This document shows positions 8,849 to 18,785 of a stretch of DNA of 64,000 nucleotides, piece by piece. The DNA comes from Cytobacillus eiseniae. Lineage in GTDB: Bacteria; Bacillota; Bacilli; Bacillales; Cytobacillaceae. The notes under the pieces were generated by a model. The model did not search any database. It saw only the letters and a list, made by a program, of their open reading frames with translations, and had not been told where the DNA came from. The position numbers were made by a program, and so were the translations under genes. The number at the start of each line of letters is the position of its first letter. Position 1 is the stretch's first letter. The stretch spans positions 1-64,000 of the forward strand of contig NZ_JAGIKZ010000006.1 in the NCBI RefSeq assembly GCF_017874625.1. The letters run 5' to 3'.

Positions 8849-9531
8849 AATTTGCGGTCATTGTTTTTCCAGGATCGAATTGTGACGTAGACATGTATCA
8901 TGCTGTGAAGGATGAGCTGGGTGCTGAGGTGGAATATGTTTGGCATGACAGAAAAAGCTTAGACAAGTTTGATGGAATTCTTCTTCCGGGCGGATTTTCA
9001 TATGGTGATTATCTGCGTTCGGGAGCAATCGCACGCTTTAGTAATGTCATGAAGGAAGTTGTGAAGGCGGCAGAGGCTGGAAAGCCGGTATTAGGCGTAT
9101 GCAATGGATTCCAAATTTTATTAGAAGCAGGTCTTTTGCCTGGAGCAATGAAACGAAATGAAAGCTTAAAGTTTATTTGCCGCTCTGTTGAATTACAAGT
9201 GGAAAATAACAAGACGATGTTTTCATCCGCTTATGAAAGCAATGAAGTGATTACGATTCCTATCGCTCATGGTGAAGGGAACTATTATTGTGATGAAGAG
9301 ACGCTAGCAAAGCTGAAAGCGAATAATCAAATTGTTTTCACATACAGTGGATCCAACCCAAATGGCAGTTTAGCAGATATCGCTGGAATAATTAATGAAA
9401 AAGGAAATGTCCTTGGAATGATGCCCCATCCTGAGCGAGCAGTAGATGAGCTTTTGGGCGGCGCAGATGGCTTGAAACTTTTTCAATCGATCGTAAAACA
9501 ATGGAGGGAAGCACATGTCGTTAATGCTTGA
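8845..9531 (+). CDS. purQ: FGAM synthase glutaminase subunit PurQ
   Basis: PurQ is a class I glutamine amidotransferase that supplies ammonia to PurL. The 228-residue protein shows [10 protein letters not shown], the nucleophile Cys in [11 protein letters not shown] (Cys near 86), and the His-Glu pair in [11 protein letters not shown]. The GTG start overlaps the purS stop (GTGA) with GAGGAGG upstream, giving coupled translation. Its end overlaps purL by 17 bases. Confidence 0.96.
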   Translation: MKFAVIVFPGSNCDVDMYHAVKDELGAEVEYVWHDRKSLDKFDGILLPGGFSYGDYLRSGAIARFSNVMKEVVKAAEAGKPVLGVCNGFQILLEAGLLPGAMKRNESLKFICRSVELQVENNKTMFSSAYESNEVITIPIAHGEGNYYCDEETLAKLKANNQIVFTYSGSNPNGSLADIAGIINEKGNVLGMMPHPERAVDELLGGADGLKLFQSIVKQWREAHVVNA

Positions 9532-11731
9532 ACCAAATCCAGAACAATTAAAGGCACAGAAGGTTTACAAAGAAATGGGATTGTCGGATGAAGAATTTGC
9601 GATGATTGAAAAGATTCTCGGGCGTCTGCCGAATTATACAGAAATTGGCCTGTTCTCTGTCATGTGGTCAGAGCACTGCAGCTACAAAAACTCGAAGCCT
9701 GTCTTGAAAAAGTTCCCAACAACAGGTGAGAAGGTACTTCAAGGACCTGGTGAAGGTGCAGGGATTGTTGATATTGGTGACGAGCAGGCCGTTGTTTTCA
9801 AAATTGAAAGCCATAATCATCCCTCAGCAATTGAGCCATATCAAGGCGCAGCGACAGGGGTCGGCGGAATTATTCGTGATGTCTTTTCAATGGGTGCACG
9901 TCCTGTTGCCATGCTAAATTCCTTACGCTTTGGCGAGCTGGACAATGCGCGTACGAAGTACCTTTTTAAAGAAGTGGTTGCTGGGATTGCTGGTTATGGC
10001 AACTGTATTGGAATTCCGACAGTCGGCGGGGAAATTCAATTTGAATCAGCCTATGAAGGAAATCCATTAGTCAATGCAATGTGTGTTGGATTAATTGACC
10101 ATAAGGATATTCAAAAAGGGCAGGCTCATGGTATTGGCAATACAGTCATGTATGTCGGTGCCAAAACAGGGCGTGACGGAATCCACGGGGCAACTTTTGC
10201 TTCTGAGGAACTTACAGATCAATCAGAAGAGAAGCGCCCAGCGGTTCAAGTAGGAGACCCTTTCATGGAGAAGCTTTTACTTGAAGCTTGTCTAGAGCTA
10301 GTAAAGTCAGATGCCCTTGTTGGCATTCAGGATATGGGTGCAGCAGGCTTAACAAGCTCATCCGCAGAAATGGCGAGTAAAGCAGGCTCAGGCATTGAAA
10401 TGAATCTTGACCTTGTGCCACAAAGGGAAACAGGCATGACTGCCTATGAAATGATGCTTTCTGAATCTCAGGAGCGGATGCTTATTGTTGTGACAAAGGG
10501 CAGAGAGCAAGAGATTGTTGATCTTTTCTCTAAATATGATTTGGAAGCTGTTGCAATTGGCACAGTTACAGATGATAAAATGCTGCGCCTTATCCACAAT
10601 GGAGAAGTTGTCGCAAATGTTCCAGCAGATGCGCTTGCAGAAGAGGCGCCTGTCTATCATAAGCCATCTCAGGAACCTGAATATTACCGTGAGTTTCAGA
10701 TGATGGAAAATGATATTCCTCAAGTAGATGATTATAAGGAAACATTAATGAAATTGCTTCAACAGCCGACAATTGCAAGCAAAGAATGGGTCTATGATCA
10801 GTACGATTATATGGTTCGTACGAACACGGTTGTAGCACCTGGTTCTGATGCGGCTGTTATTCGAATCCGCGGCACACGAAAAGGGCTTGCGATGACAACG
10901 GATTGTAATTCTCGCTATATGTATTTAGATCCGGAAACAGGCGGGAAGATTGCTGTTGCTGAAGCAGCAAGAAATATCGTTTGTTCTGGCGGTGAGCCTT
11001 TAGCGATTACAGATAACTTAAACTTCGGCAATCCTGAAAAGCCTGAAATTTTCTGGCAGATTGAAAAGTCGGCTGATGGAATAAGTGAAGCTTGCCGGAC
11101 ATTGAATACGCCAGTCATTGGCGGAAATGTATCATTATATAATGAAACGAATGGAGCGGCTATCTATCCTACACCAGTTATTGGGATGGTCGGCTTAGTT
11201 GCAGATATTGAGCATGCTACAACGCAACACTTTAAAGAAGCAGGGGATCTTATTTATCTTTTAGGCGAAACGCAGGCTGAATTTGGTGGCAGTGAGCTGC
11301 AAAAGCTGACATACGGCAAGATTTTTGGCAAAGCACCTGTGCTTGATTTAGATAAAGAAGTGACGTACCAAAGCCAAGTATTAAAAGCTATTCGTGAGGG
11401 ACTAGTTGCTTCCGCTCATGATGTGGCAGAGGGAGGATTGGCTGTTGCTGTTGCTGAAAGCCTCATTGGTTCAAAAGGTCTTGGTGCAAACATAAAAATT
11501 GCTGGAAACACAGTTTCTGCTTTATTCAGTGAATCCCAATCGCGTTTCTTGCTTTCAGTGAAAAAAGAGCATCAACAAATGTTTGAAAGTTTAGTAGATG
11601 CTAGGTTAATTGGAGAAGTAACAGATTTACCTGTCCTGCAAATGTCTTCAGAGGAAGGGTTTGAACTTGCAGAGCAGGTTGATGTATTGAAAGAGGCTTG
11701 GAAAGGAGCCATCCCATGCTTGCTGAAATAA
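9515..11731 (+). CDS. purL: FGAM synthase large subunit PurL
   Basis: PurL converts FGAR to FGAM with ATP and ammonia from PurQ. The 738-residue length fits the small-type PurL that needs PurQ and PurS. Visible marks are [35 protein letters not shown], the [19 protein letters not shown] loop and the second AIRS-like half beginning near [16 protein letters not shown]. The start is ATG 9515 behind GGAGGG. The end overlaps purF by 16 bases. Confidence 0.97.
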   Translation: MSLMLEPNPEQLKAQKVYKEMGLSDEEFAMIEKILGRLPNYTEIGLFSVMWSEHCSYKNSKPVLKKFPTTGEKVLQGPGEGAGIVDIGDEQAVVFKIESHNHPSAIEPYQGAATGVGGIIRDVFSMGARPVAMLNSLRFGELDNARTKYLFKEVVAGIAGYGNCIGIPTVGGEIQFESAYEGNPLVNAMCVGLIDHKDIQKGQAHGIGNTVMYVGAKTGRDGIHGATFASEELTDQSEEKRPAVQVGDPFMEKLLLEACLELVKSDALVGIQDMGAAGLTSSSAEMASKAGSGIEMNLDLVPQRETGMTAYEMMLSESQERMLIVVTKGREQEIVDLFSKYDLEAVAIGTVTDDKMLRLIHNGEVVANVPADALAEEAPVYHKPSQEPEYYREFQMMENDIPQVDDYKETLMKLLQQPTIASKEWVYDQYDYMVRTNTVVAPGSDAAVIRIRGTRKGLAMTTDCNSRYMYLDPETGGKIAVAEAARNIVCSGGEPLAITDNLNFGNPEKPEIFWQIEKSADGISEACRTLNTPVIGGNVSLYNETNGAAIYPTPVIGMVGLVADIEHATTQHFKEAGDLIYLLGETQAEFGGSELQKLTYGKIFGKAPVLDLDKEVTYQSQVLKAIREGLVASAHDVAEGGLAVAVAESLIGSKGLGANIKIAGNTVSALFSESQSRFLLSVKKEHQQMFESLVDARLIGEVTDLPVLQMSSEEGFELAEQVDVLKEAWKGAIPCLLK

Positions 11732-13131
11732 AAGGATTGAACGAGGAATGTGGGATTTTTGGTGTTTGGGGACATTCTGAAGCTTCGCAAATTACTTATT
11801 ACGGGCTGCATAGCTTGCAGCATCGTGGCCAAGAAGGCACAGGGATCGTTGTTACAGATGGGAAGAAGCTTAAGGGAAAAAAAGGCGAAGGACTTGTTAC
11901 GGAAATTTTCACTTCTGAAGTAATCCAGGAGCTTGAAGGAAAAGCGGCGATTGGGCATGTTAGGTATGCGACAGCAGGCGGAGGCGGTTATGAGAATGTT
12001 CAACCCCTTCTATTTAACTCGCAAAGTGGAAGTCTATCTCTTTGCCACAATGGGAACCTAATTAATGCAAATGCTTTACGAAGCCAGCTCGAGGCTCAAG
12101 GGAGTATTTTTCAAACAAGCTCGGATACAGAAGTGCTGGCTCATTTAATTAAACGTGGAGGATTCACCTCCTTTAAAGATCGGGTGAAAAATGCACTATC
12201 CATGGTGAAAGGTGCCTATGCCTTCCTAATAATGACGGAAACGGAATTGATGGTAGCGCTTGATCCAAATGGAATGCGGCCACTATCTTTAGGGAAAATT
12301 GGTGACGCATATGTTGTCGCATCGGAAACCTGTGCTTTTGACATTGTCGGGGCAGAGTTTGTTCGTGATGTACTGCCTGGTGAACTGCTTATTATTGATG
12401 ATAAAGGATTTCGTTCAGAAATGTTTGCTTTCGCTTCGAATCTTGCGATGTGTACGATGGAATATGTGTATTTTTCCCGCCCGGACAGCAGCATTAATGG
12501 CATTAATGTTCATACAGCTAGAAAAAACCTTGGCAAGCAATTAGCTATTGAAGTGCCAGTTGATGCAGATGTAGTCACTGGTGTGCCCGATTCTAGTATT
12601 TCGGTTGCAATTGGCTATGCGGAAAGCTCGGGCATTCCGTACGAAATGGGACTAATCAAGAACAAGTATGTTGGGCGTACGTTCATTCAGCCTTCACAGT
12701 CGTTAAGAGAGCAGGGCGTAAAAATGAAGCTTTCTCCTGTTCGAGGTGTGGTAGAAGGAAAAAGAGTCGTCATGGTCGATGATTCCATTGTTCGCGGAAC
12801 GACAAGCAGAAGAATCGTTTCGATGCTGAAGGAAGCGGGTGCGACAGAGGTACATGTGCTAATCAGTTCACCGCCTATTAAAAATCCATGTTTCTATGGG
12901 ATTGATACTTCTACAAAAGAAGAGTTAATTGCGGCTAATCATTCAGTGGAAGAAATTAGAGAGATAATCGGGGCAGATTCACTTACTTTCCTTAGTGTGG
13001 AGGGCATGGTAGAAGCAATTGGGCGAAAGGAAGACGGGGAAACCCGTGGTTCATGCCTTGCATGCTTTACTGGTAAATACCCAACAGAAATCTATCCTAT
13101 CTCTTCAGAGGAAAAGGTTCCTACTGTTTAA
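11716..13131 (+). CDS. purF: Amidophosphoribosyltransferase PurF
   Basis: PurF performs the first committed step, PRPP plus glutamine to phosphoribosylamine. The 471-residue protein starts [12 protein letters not shown], so an 11-residue propeptide must be cleaved to expose Cys12. The PRPP loop is [16 protein letters not shown]. Cysteines in [16 protein letters not shown] and SCLACFTG fit the 4Fe-4S ligands of the Bacillus-type enzyme. The start is ATG 11716 behind AAAGGAG, not the upstream TTG at 11698. Unlike most bacilli, it is followed by a 607-base gap before purM. Confidence 0.97.
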   Translation: MLAEIKGLNEECGIFGVWGHSEASQITYYGLHSLQHRGQEGTGIVVTDGKKLKGKKGEGLVTEIFTSEVIQELEGKAAIGHVRYATAGGGGYENVQPLLFNSQSGSLSLCHNGNLINANALRSQLEAQGSIFQTSSDTEVLAHLIKRGGFTSFKDRVKNALSMVKGAYAFLIMTETELMVALDPNGMRPLSLGKIGDAYVVASETCAFDIVGAEFVRDVLPGELLIIDDKGFRSEMFAFASNLAMCTMEYVYFSRPDSSINGINVHTARKNLGKQLAIEVPVDADVVTGVPDSSISVAIGYAESSGIPYEMGLIKNKYVGRTFIQPSQSLREQGVKMKLSPVRGVVEGKRVVMVDDSIVRGTTSRRIVSMLKEAGATEVHVLISSPPIKNPCFYGIDTSTKEELIAANHSVEEIREIIGADSLTFLSVEGMVEAIGRKEDGETRGSCLACFTGKYPTEIYPISSEEKVPTV

Positions 13132-13144
13132 TGACATATAAAGG

Positions 13145-13176
13145 AAAGCGGCATTGCAAGATGTCGTTTTTCTTTT
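13145..13176 (+). terminator. Putative intrinsic terminator after purF
   Basis: AAAGCGGCAT and ATGTCGTTTT form a 10-pair stem with two G-U pairs, followed by TCTTTTC. If it works, it would split the operon after purF. Confidence 0.5.
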
Positions 13177-13247
13177 CAGAAAGTGCAGTTGCATAAACAT
13201 CCTGTTTTTTTAAAAGCTCTGTTATAATTCATTGTTGATTTTCGTTT

Positions 13248-13447
13248 ATGTAATAGGCGGAGAAATTCCGCCTATTACATAAAGAACATGTCGTAGTAGC
13301 AGAAATAAGCGGAGAAATTCCGCTTAACTGCCCTAAATTACACAAAATCCATCAATTTTGATCAAATAGGCGGAAAAACTCCCCTTATTTTTATGGAAAT
13401 AGCGGTATTTCCCAATTTAGCCGGAATTTCTCCGCTTATTTTTCAAA
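13248..13447 (-). repeat. Palindrome cluster R2 (inside the pur operon)
   Basis: Four TAAGCGGA-type palindromes lie at about 13248-13280, 13303-13326, 13364-13390 and 13417-13440. The first has a perfect 14-bp stem (ATGTAATAGGCGGA/TCCGCCTATTACAT). A minor hairpin GGAAATA-GCGG-TATTTCC lies at 13395-13412. Read in reverse complement, bases 13320-13450 match R1 closely, including flanking ATGTT-GAAAAATAAGCGG. Strand is given relative to R1. Confidence 0.85.
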
Positions 13448-13738
13448 CATAGTTAACATAGATTTCCATGCAAGAAGATTAGCACCATGGGGTGTGAAAA
13501 AAGCGAATTTGTCTATAATGCATATTCATTTTTACAAGAAGACTTATTTTCAGAAGAGCCTTAAAAAAGAAAGTAAAACTTTTGAGTTGGAGAATTATCT
13601 GGCGCATTCGGACTATGATTGATCAAACTTTAGGGTTCCTTCGCAACGGTTTGCTAAGGCTCCCGTTATTTTCTTAATCAAGAAGGGGCCCCTCTAGATT
13701 GTATAGCGTTGCGCTTCTCTAATAGGAGGAAAAATATA
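13448..13738 (+). promoter_or_regulatory. Structured purM leader
   Basis: No gene is seen here. A hairpin at 13633-13664 stacks three stems (GGG/CCC, CCTT/AAGG, GCAA/TTGC) and is followed by GTTATTTTCTT, resembling an attenuator. A perfect palindrome AGGGGCCCCT lies at 13684-13693 and a small AGCG/CGCT hairpin at 13704-13714, just before the purM AGGAGGA site. A TATAAT at 13514-13519 could be a -10 box but has no good -35 partner. No known riboswitch class is recognised. Confidence 0.45.
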
Positions 13739-14776
13739 ATGGCGAATGCATATAAACAGGCTGGCGTGGACATTGAAGCTGGTTACGAAGCGGTATCCCG
13801 TATGAAAAAGCATGTGCAAAAGACAATCCGACCAGGGGTGCTTGGAGGACTTGGCGGTTTTGGCGGAATGTTTGACTTATCTGTCCTGCAATTAAAGGAG
13901 CCTGTACTCGTTTCAGGCACGGACGGCGTCGGAACGAAATTGATGCTCGCTTTTCAGATGGATAAGCACGATACAATCGGGATTGATGCTGTAGCTATGT
14001 GCGTAAATGATATTGTCGTACAAGGTGCAGAGCCTTTGTATTTCTTAGATTATATTGCATGTGGAAAAGCAGAACCCGAGAGAATTGAAGCAATTGTAAA
14101 AGGGATAGCTGAAGGATGCGAACAGGCTGGCTGTGTACTTGTTGGCGGGGAAACAGCAGAAATGCCAGGGATGTACAGCGAGGAAGAATATGATCTTGCA
14201 GGTTTTTCTGTTGGTGCTTGCGAGAAATCACAACTGATTGATGGCACAACGATTCAATCAGGGGATGTTTTAATCGGGTTGGCTTCAAGTGGCATTCATA
14301 GCAATGGTTACTCACTTGTAAGAAAGCTATTTTTTGAGAATGCGAAGATGGAGTTAACGGAGCATATAGATGCCTTAGGATGTACATTAGGAGAAGAATT
14401 ACTGCGCCCGACAAAGATTTATGTGAAATCGATCTTATCGGCCTTGGAAAAGTTTTCGATTAAAGGAATGGCCCATATTACTGGCGGCGGGTTTATTGAA
14501 AATATTCCCCGTATGCTACCTGAAGGATTAGGTGCTGAACTGATGGAAAGCAACTGGGAGGTGCCTGCTATATTCCAATTGATGGAAGAGATCGGTGGAC
14601 TAGATCGGTTGGAAATGTACAATATTTTTAATATGGGAACCGGTATGGTTGTAGCAGTTGATGAGGAAGCAGCAAATGAAGTGATCGCTCATTTTAATCG
14701 CCTAGGTGAAAAAGCTTATGTTATCGGTAAGGTAACAGCGAGACCTGGCATTGAAATATATAGGGGGCACGAATGA
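13739..14776 (+). CDS. purM: Phosphoribosylformylglycinamidine cyclo-ligase PurM
   Basis: PurM closes the imidazole ring, turning FGAM into AIR with ATP. The 345-residue protein has [15 protein letters not shown] at the start, [25 protein letters not shown] and [15 protein letters not shown], all AIRS-family hallmarks. The start is ATG 13739 behind AGGAGGA; upstream in-frame codons from 13709 lack a site. Its TGA overlaps the purN ATG. Confidence 0.96.
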   Translation: MANAYKQAGVDIEAGYEAVSRMKKHVQKTIRPGVLGGLGGFGGMFDLSVLQLKEPVLVSGTDGVGTKLMLAFQMDKHDTIGIDAVAMCVNDIVVQGAEPLYFLDYIACGKAEPERIEAIVKGIAEGCEQAGCVLVGGETAEMPGMYSEEEYDLAGFSVGACEKSQLIDGTTIQSGDVLIGLASSGIHSNGYSLVRKLFFENAKMELTEHIDALGCTLGEELLRPTKIYVKSILSALEKFSIKGMAHITGGGFIENIPRMLPEGLGAELMESNWEVPAIFQLMEEIGGLDRLEMYNIFNMGTGMVVAVDEEAANEVIAHFNRLGEKAYVIGKVTARPGIEIYRGHE

Positions 14777-15357
14777 AAAATATCGCCATATTTGCTTCGG
14801 GCAGCGGCACAAACTTTCAAGCGATTGCCGATGCGATAAGGGAAGAAAAGCTATCTGCAGTCATTAAGCTGCTCGTTTGTGATCGTCCAGGTGCATACAG
14901 TATTGAGAGAGCAATCAAACAATGCATCCCAACATTTGTTTTTTCGGCAAAAGAGTATGCGAGTAAAGAAGAGTACGAGATAGAAATTTTACAGAAATTA
15001 AAAGAATTAGAGATTGATTACATCGTTCTAGCCGGCTATATGCGGTTAATCGGTCCAACGCTTCTTAAAAGCTATGAGGGCAGGATTATTAATATTCACC
15101 CTTCACTTTTGCCTGCCTTTCCAGGAAAAGATGCCATCGGTCAAGCATTGAATGCAAATGTGAAAGAGAGCGGTGTCACTATACATTTCGTTGATGAAGG
15201 GATGGATACAGGTCCAATCATAGCACAGCAGTCTGTTCCTCTTAGTGAAGTAGAAACAATTGAAAGTATTCAAACCAAAATCCATCAAATAGAACATCAA
15301 TTATACCCGCAAGTATTGCAGCGTTTATTTACAACGAGTCAGGAGGATGACAGATGA
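14773..15357 (+). CDS. purN: Phosphoribosylglycinamide formyltransferase PurN
   Basis: PurN transfers a formyl group from 10-formyl-THF to GAR. The 194-residue protein begins [19 protein letters not shown] (phosphate loop) and holds the catalytic Asn-His-Asp set in [13 protein letters not shown] and [12 protein letters not shown]. It overlaps purM and purH by ATGA on both sides, so translation is coupled. Confidence 0.97.
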   Translation: MKNIAIFASGSGTNFQAIADAIREEKLSAVIKLLVCDRPGAYSIERAIKQCIPTFVFSAKEYASKEEYEIEILQKLKELEIDYIVLAGYMRLIGPTLLKSYEGRIINIHPSLLPAFPGKDAIGQALNANVKESGVTIHFVDEGMDTGPIIAQQSVPLSEVETIESIQTKIHQIEHQLYPQVLQRLFTTSQEDDR

Positions 15358-16889
15358 AGAAACGAGCGCTAATTAGTGTGTCCGATAAAAAAGATGTGAC
15401 AGCTTTTGCCAAGCAATTAAGTGAATTAGGCTTTGAAATTATTTCAACAGGTGGGACGAAAAAGTCGTTAGAGGAAAGCGGCATCCCTGTAATTGGAGTG
15501 AGTGATGTAACAGGATTCCCAGAGATCCTTGAAGGGCGTGTGAAAACGTTAAATCCGATGATTCACGGAGGGCTTCTTGCTAAGTTTGATGAGCCTTCTC
15601 ATCAAGCACAGCTTGAAGAACATCATATTGAGCCTATCCAAATTGTCTGTGTTAACTTATACCCTTTCCAGCAAACAATCGCGAAACGAGATGTGACGGT
15701 AGAAGATGCGATTGAAAATATTGATATTGGCGGACCTGCGATGCTGCGTGCATCCGCTAAAAATCATGAGCATGTCACCGTCGTTGTTGATCCAGCTGAC
15801 TATAAGACTGTTTTGTCACAAGTAAAGGATATGGGAGAAGTGGACAAAGAAACCCGCCGAAAGCTAGCCGCAAAGGTTTTTCGTCATACGGCTGCCTATG
15901 ATGCGATGATAGCAGACTATATGACAAAGCTAGCGAATGAGGAGGCACCTGAAAAGCTGACCGTTACATATGAACTGAAACAATCACTTAGATATGGAGA
16001 AAACCCACATCAAAAGGCGGCATTCTATCGTAAGCCGCTTGGTTCTGAATGTTCAATTGCGAACGCAGAACAGCTGCATGGAAAAGAGCTTTCCTATAAT
16101 AATATCAATGATGCAGATGCTGCCTTGCAAATGGTGAAAGAGTTTACGGAGCCTGCAGCTGTAGCTGTAAAGCATATGAATCCTTGTGGAGTAGGCAGTG
16201 GATCAACAATTTATGACGCATTTTCAAAGGCTTTTGCAGCAGATCCAGTTTCAATTTTTGGCGGAATCATTGCTTTCAATCGAGAGGTAGATGAAGAAAC
16301 TGCCTGTAAGCTACATGAAATCTTTCTTGAAATCATTATTGCTCCTGCTTTTACGAAAGAAGCATTGGCCATTTTAACTGGGAAAAAAAATCTGCGCTTA
16401 TTAACGATTCCGTTTCATACAAGTGGAAAGGAAGAAATAAGACTGACTTCAATGGAAGGCGGCTTGTTAGTTCAGGATTATGATACATTCACATTTGATC
16501 ATGCGAATGTATCTGTGCCAACTAAAAGAGAGCCATCAGAAGAGGAATGGAAGGCACTACAGCTTGGTTGGAAGATCGTCAAACATGTGAAATCGAATGC
16601 GATTGTTGTGAATAATGAGCATATGACACTTGGAATAGGTGCTGGACAAATGAACCGTGTAGGTGCTGCCAACATTGCCTTGGAACAGGCTGGAAAAAAA
16701 GCTGCCGGAGCTGTTATGGCATCTGACGCATTTTTCCCAATGAATGATACTGTTGAGGCAGCAGCAAAGGCAGGAATTACGGCAATTATTCAGCCGGGCG
16801 GTTCGGTAAGAGATGAGGATTCGATCCAAAAGGCCGATGAGTACGGCATTGCAATGGTTTTTACAGGAATTAGACATTTTAAGCATTAA
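15354..16889 (+). CDS. purH: Bifunctional AICAR transformylase / IMP cyclohydrolase PurH
   Basis: PurH performs the last two steps to IMP. The 511-residue protein has an N-terminal cyclohydrolase domain ([32 protein letters not shown]) and a C-terminal transformylase domain ([41 protein letters not shown]). AGGAGGATGACAG precedes the ATG. The end lies 25 bases before purD. Confidence 0.97.
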   Translation: MKKRALISVSDKKDVTAFAKQLSELGFEIISTGGTKKSLEESGIPVIGVSDVTGFPEILEGRVKTLNPMIHGGLLAKFDEPSHQAQLEEHHIEPIQIVCVNLYPFQQTIAKRDVTVEDAIENIDIGGPAMLRASAKNHEHVTVVVDPADYKTVLSQVKDMGEVDKETRRKLAAKVFRHTAAYDAMIADYMTKLANEEAPEKLTVTYELKQSLRYGENPHQKAAFYRKPLGSECSIANAEQLHGKELSYNNINDADAALQMVKEFTEPAAVAVKHMNPCGVGSGSTIYDAFSKAFAADPVSIFGGIIAFNREVDEETACKLHEIFLEIIIAPAFTKEALAILTGKKNLRLLTIPFHTSGKEEIRLTSMEGGLLVQDYDTFTFDHANVSVPTKREPSEEEWKALQLGWKIVKHVKSNAIVVNNEHMTLGIGAGQMNRVGAANIALEQAGKKAAGAVMASDAFFPMNDTVEAAAKAGITAIIQPGGSVRDEDSIQKADEYGIAMVFTGIRHFKH

Positions 16890-16914
16890 ACGAATCTAAG
16901 GGGGTGCCTCAGAA

Positions 16915-18198
16915 ATGAAAGTATTAGTAATTGGCAGGGGTGGACGTGAGCATGCGATCTGCAGAAAATTAGCAGAAAGTCCTTCCGTTGGGAAAGTGTT
17001 TGTTGCACCGGGGAATTGTGGAATGGAGGATGTTTCCGACCTAGTAGACATCCAGGAGAATGACCAAGAAAGGCTTATCCATTTTGCGAAGGAAAATGAT
17101 ATAGGATTAACAATCGTCGGGCCAGAGGTTCCTTTATTAGAAGGGATTGTCGATCATTTTCAGAAAGAGGGATTGACAATTTTTGGCCCTAAAAAAGAGG
17201 CTGCGATCATTGAAGGAAGTAAATCTTTTGCGAAAGAATTAATGCAAAACTATGGCATTCCAACAGCTGAGTATGCGGTGTTTTCAAACTATGAGGAAGC
17301 CCTTGCCTATCTGGAAGTAAAAGGGGCACCCATTGTCATTAAGGCGGATGGCTTAGCTGCTGGAAAAGGCGTTACTGTTGCAATGACGATGGATGAAGCA
17401 AGAAGCAGCCTTAAGGAAATGCTTTTAAATGAGCGATTTGGTTCAGCTTCATCTACAGTCGTCATGGAGGAATTCCTGATTGGTGAGGAAATTTCTCTAA
17501 TGGCCTTCGTTAATGGAGAAGCTGTTACGCCGCTTGAAATAGCTCAGGATCATAAACGTGCTTATGATGGGGACAGCGGACCGAATACAGGAGGGATGGG
17601 GGCTTATTCCCCTGTTCCCCATATTAGTGAGGAAATCATTAGACAGGCGGTAGACTCTATATTAAAGCCAACAGCTAAAGCACTTGTCAAGGAAGGCAGA
17701 CATTTTTGCGGAGTTTTATATGCAGGGCTTATTATTACAGAGACAGGACCGAAAGTGATTGAGTTTAATGCAAGGTTTGGAGATCCGGAAACGCAAGTAG
17801 TTCTCCCTCGAATGAAATCAGATCTAGGAGAAACTTTATTAGCGGTTATAAAAGGAGAGAGCCCAACGATTATTTGGGATGAAAAAGCAATGATTGGTGT
17901 AGTTGCTGCTTCAATTGGCTATCCTGAAGAATATAAAAAAGGAGCAGTCTTAGATGGACTGCAAAGGATTCCTCCCACGATATATATGTTTCATGCGGGG
18001 ACAGAGAAAAATGCATCAGGAGATTATATAACAAATGGCGGACGGGTATTCTTAGCAGGCGCGAAAGCAAACACTTTGCTAGAAGCTCAAAATAAAGTGT
18101 ATGCCGAACTAAGTAAAGTGAATTGTACCGGAATTTACTATCGTAAAGATATTGGGTATAAAGCTATTCAGCACGCCGTTTACTCGATTTTCGAATAA
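16915..18198 (+). CDS. purD: Phosphoribosylamine-glycine ligase PurD
   Basis: PurD joins glycine to phosphoribosylamine using ATP. The 427-residue ATP-grasp enzyme starts VLVIGRGGREHAICRKLA. It contains KADGLAAGKGVTVA and the C-terminal metal/glycine motif VIEFNARFGDPETQVVLPR. AAGGGGGTG lies upstream of the ATG. It is the last gene of the operon. Its 3' end overlaps a convergent small membrane-protein gene. Confidence 0.97.
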   Translation: MKVLVIGRGGREHAICRKLAESPSVGKVFVAPGNCGMEDVSDLVDIQENDQERLIHFAKENDIGLTIVGPEVPLLEGIVDHFQKEGLTIFGPKKEAAIIEGSKSFAKELMQNYGIPTAEYAVFSNYEEALAYLEVKGAPIVIKADGLAAGKGVTVAMTMDEARSSLKEMLLNERFGSASSTVVMEEFLIGEEISLMAFVNGEAVTPLEIAQDHKRAYDGDSGPNTGGMGAYSPVPHISEEIIRQAVDSILKPTAKALVKEGRHFCGVLYAGLIITETGPKVIEFNARFGDPETQVVLPRMKSDLGETLLAVIKGESPTIIWDEKAMIGVVAASIGYPEEYKKGAVLDGLQRIPPTIYMFHAGTEKNASGDYITNGGRVFLAGAKANTLLEAQNKVYAELSKVNCTGIYYRKDIGYKAIQHAVYSIFE

Positions 18199-18277
18199 AA
18201 ACAAAAAGCAATGCAACGATACTGCCAATTAATGCAATTAATACGAAAGACATATCAGTTAGATATTCCCAAAACAT
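18164..18277 (-). CDS. EYxxD-motif small membrane protein
   Basis: This 37-residue minus-strand frame starts MFWEYLTDMSFVLIAL, has one membrane helix (about residues 10-28) and a basic tail (RKSSKRRAE). The EYLTD segment fits the EYxxD small membrane protein family found in Bacillaceae. AAAGGGGGT sits eight bases before the ATG. It overlaps the last 35 bases of purD in antisense. The function is unknown; it is too short for most gene callers. Confidence 0.7.
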   Translation of the reverse strand: MFWEYLTDMSFVLIALIGSIVALLFVFIRKSSKRRAE

Positions 18278-18297
18278 GTAGGATTACCCCCTTTGTG

Positions 18298-18330
18298 ATA
18301 GCCCCCGTAATTGGGGGCTATTATTTATGC
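18298..18330 (+). terminator. Terminator after purD
   Basis: TAGCCCCC-GTAATT-GGGGGCTA hairpin followed by TTATTTAT; it ends the pur operon. Confidence 0.8.
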
Positions 18331-18366
18331 TTACGAAATGATAAATTCACATACTTGCGCTTTTGT

Positions 18367-18645
18367 TTATGTCGGATTATATGGAAGGATTTCATTAATA
18401 TTGATTTCCTCTTCCTTATTCTCCTGTTTTTTTGGTAATAGGTTTTCTGGGCTATTTTCAAAGAGGGCTACGATTGGACAAAAGCGGACGATTCCTTCTG
18501 CAACCTTCATTGCACCGAGAATTGCTAAGATGATATAAGATTCACGCCAAGGTTTTTTTGCTAGCTTTGCTGTACTGCAAGCTAGAATGGTTAGCCCACA
18601 AGTAATTCGAATCAAGGCATTGATTGTACCGATGTTTGGCTTCAT
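18367..18645 (-). CDS. DUF2892 small membrane protein
   Basis: The 92-residue protein begins MKPNIGTINALIRITCGLTI, the standard opening of DUF2892 (YgaP C-terminal-like) membrane proteins, with two hydrophobic helices (about 9-25 and 40-58) and a charged tail rich in Glu. The function is unknown. ATG 18645 is preferred over the upstream GTG 18651 because AAGGTGAG is then eight bases away. It is transcribed toward the pur operon end. Confidence 0.75.
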   Translation of the reverse strand: MKPNIGTINALIRITCGLTILACSTAKLAKKPWRESYIILAILGAMKVAEGIVRFCPIVALFENSPENLLPKKQENKEEEININEILPYNPT

Positions 18646-18785
18646 ATTCACTTGCTCACCTTCTTCATCAATATTTTCAAACTTGTCCCATTCTTTAATG
18701 CGTTAAATAATGAAATATGGTAAGATAAAACAAATATGAAAGGGCTTTCTTTATTTCGTAAATAAAAACAGAGGGAGGGATACAT

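Noticed and set aside
13487-13564. Small frame of 25 codons before purM (MGCEKSEF...)
   Set aside because: There is no convincing ribosome binding site and no recognisable family; probably chance.
13566-13738. Possible ykkC/PRPP-class riboswitch because of AGGGTTCC
   Set aside because: Other conserved ykkC segments (the GGUCCGAGAG and ACGG-type cores) are absent, so only a generic structured leader is claimed.
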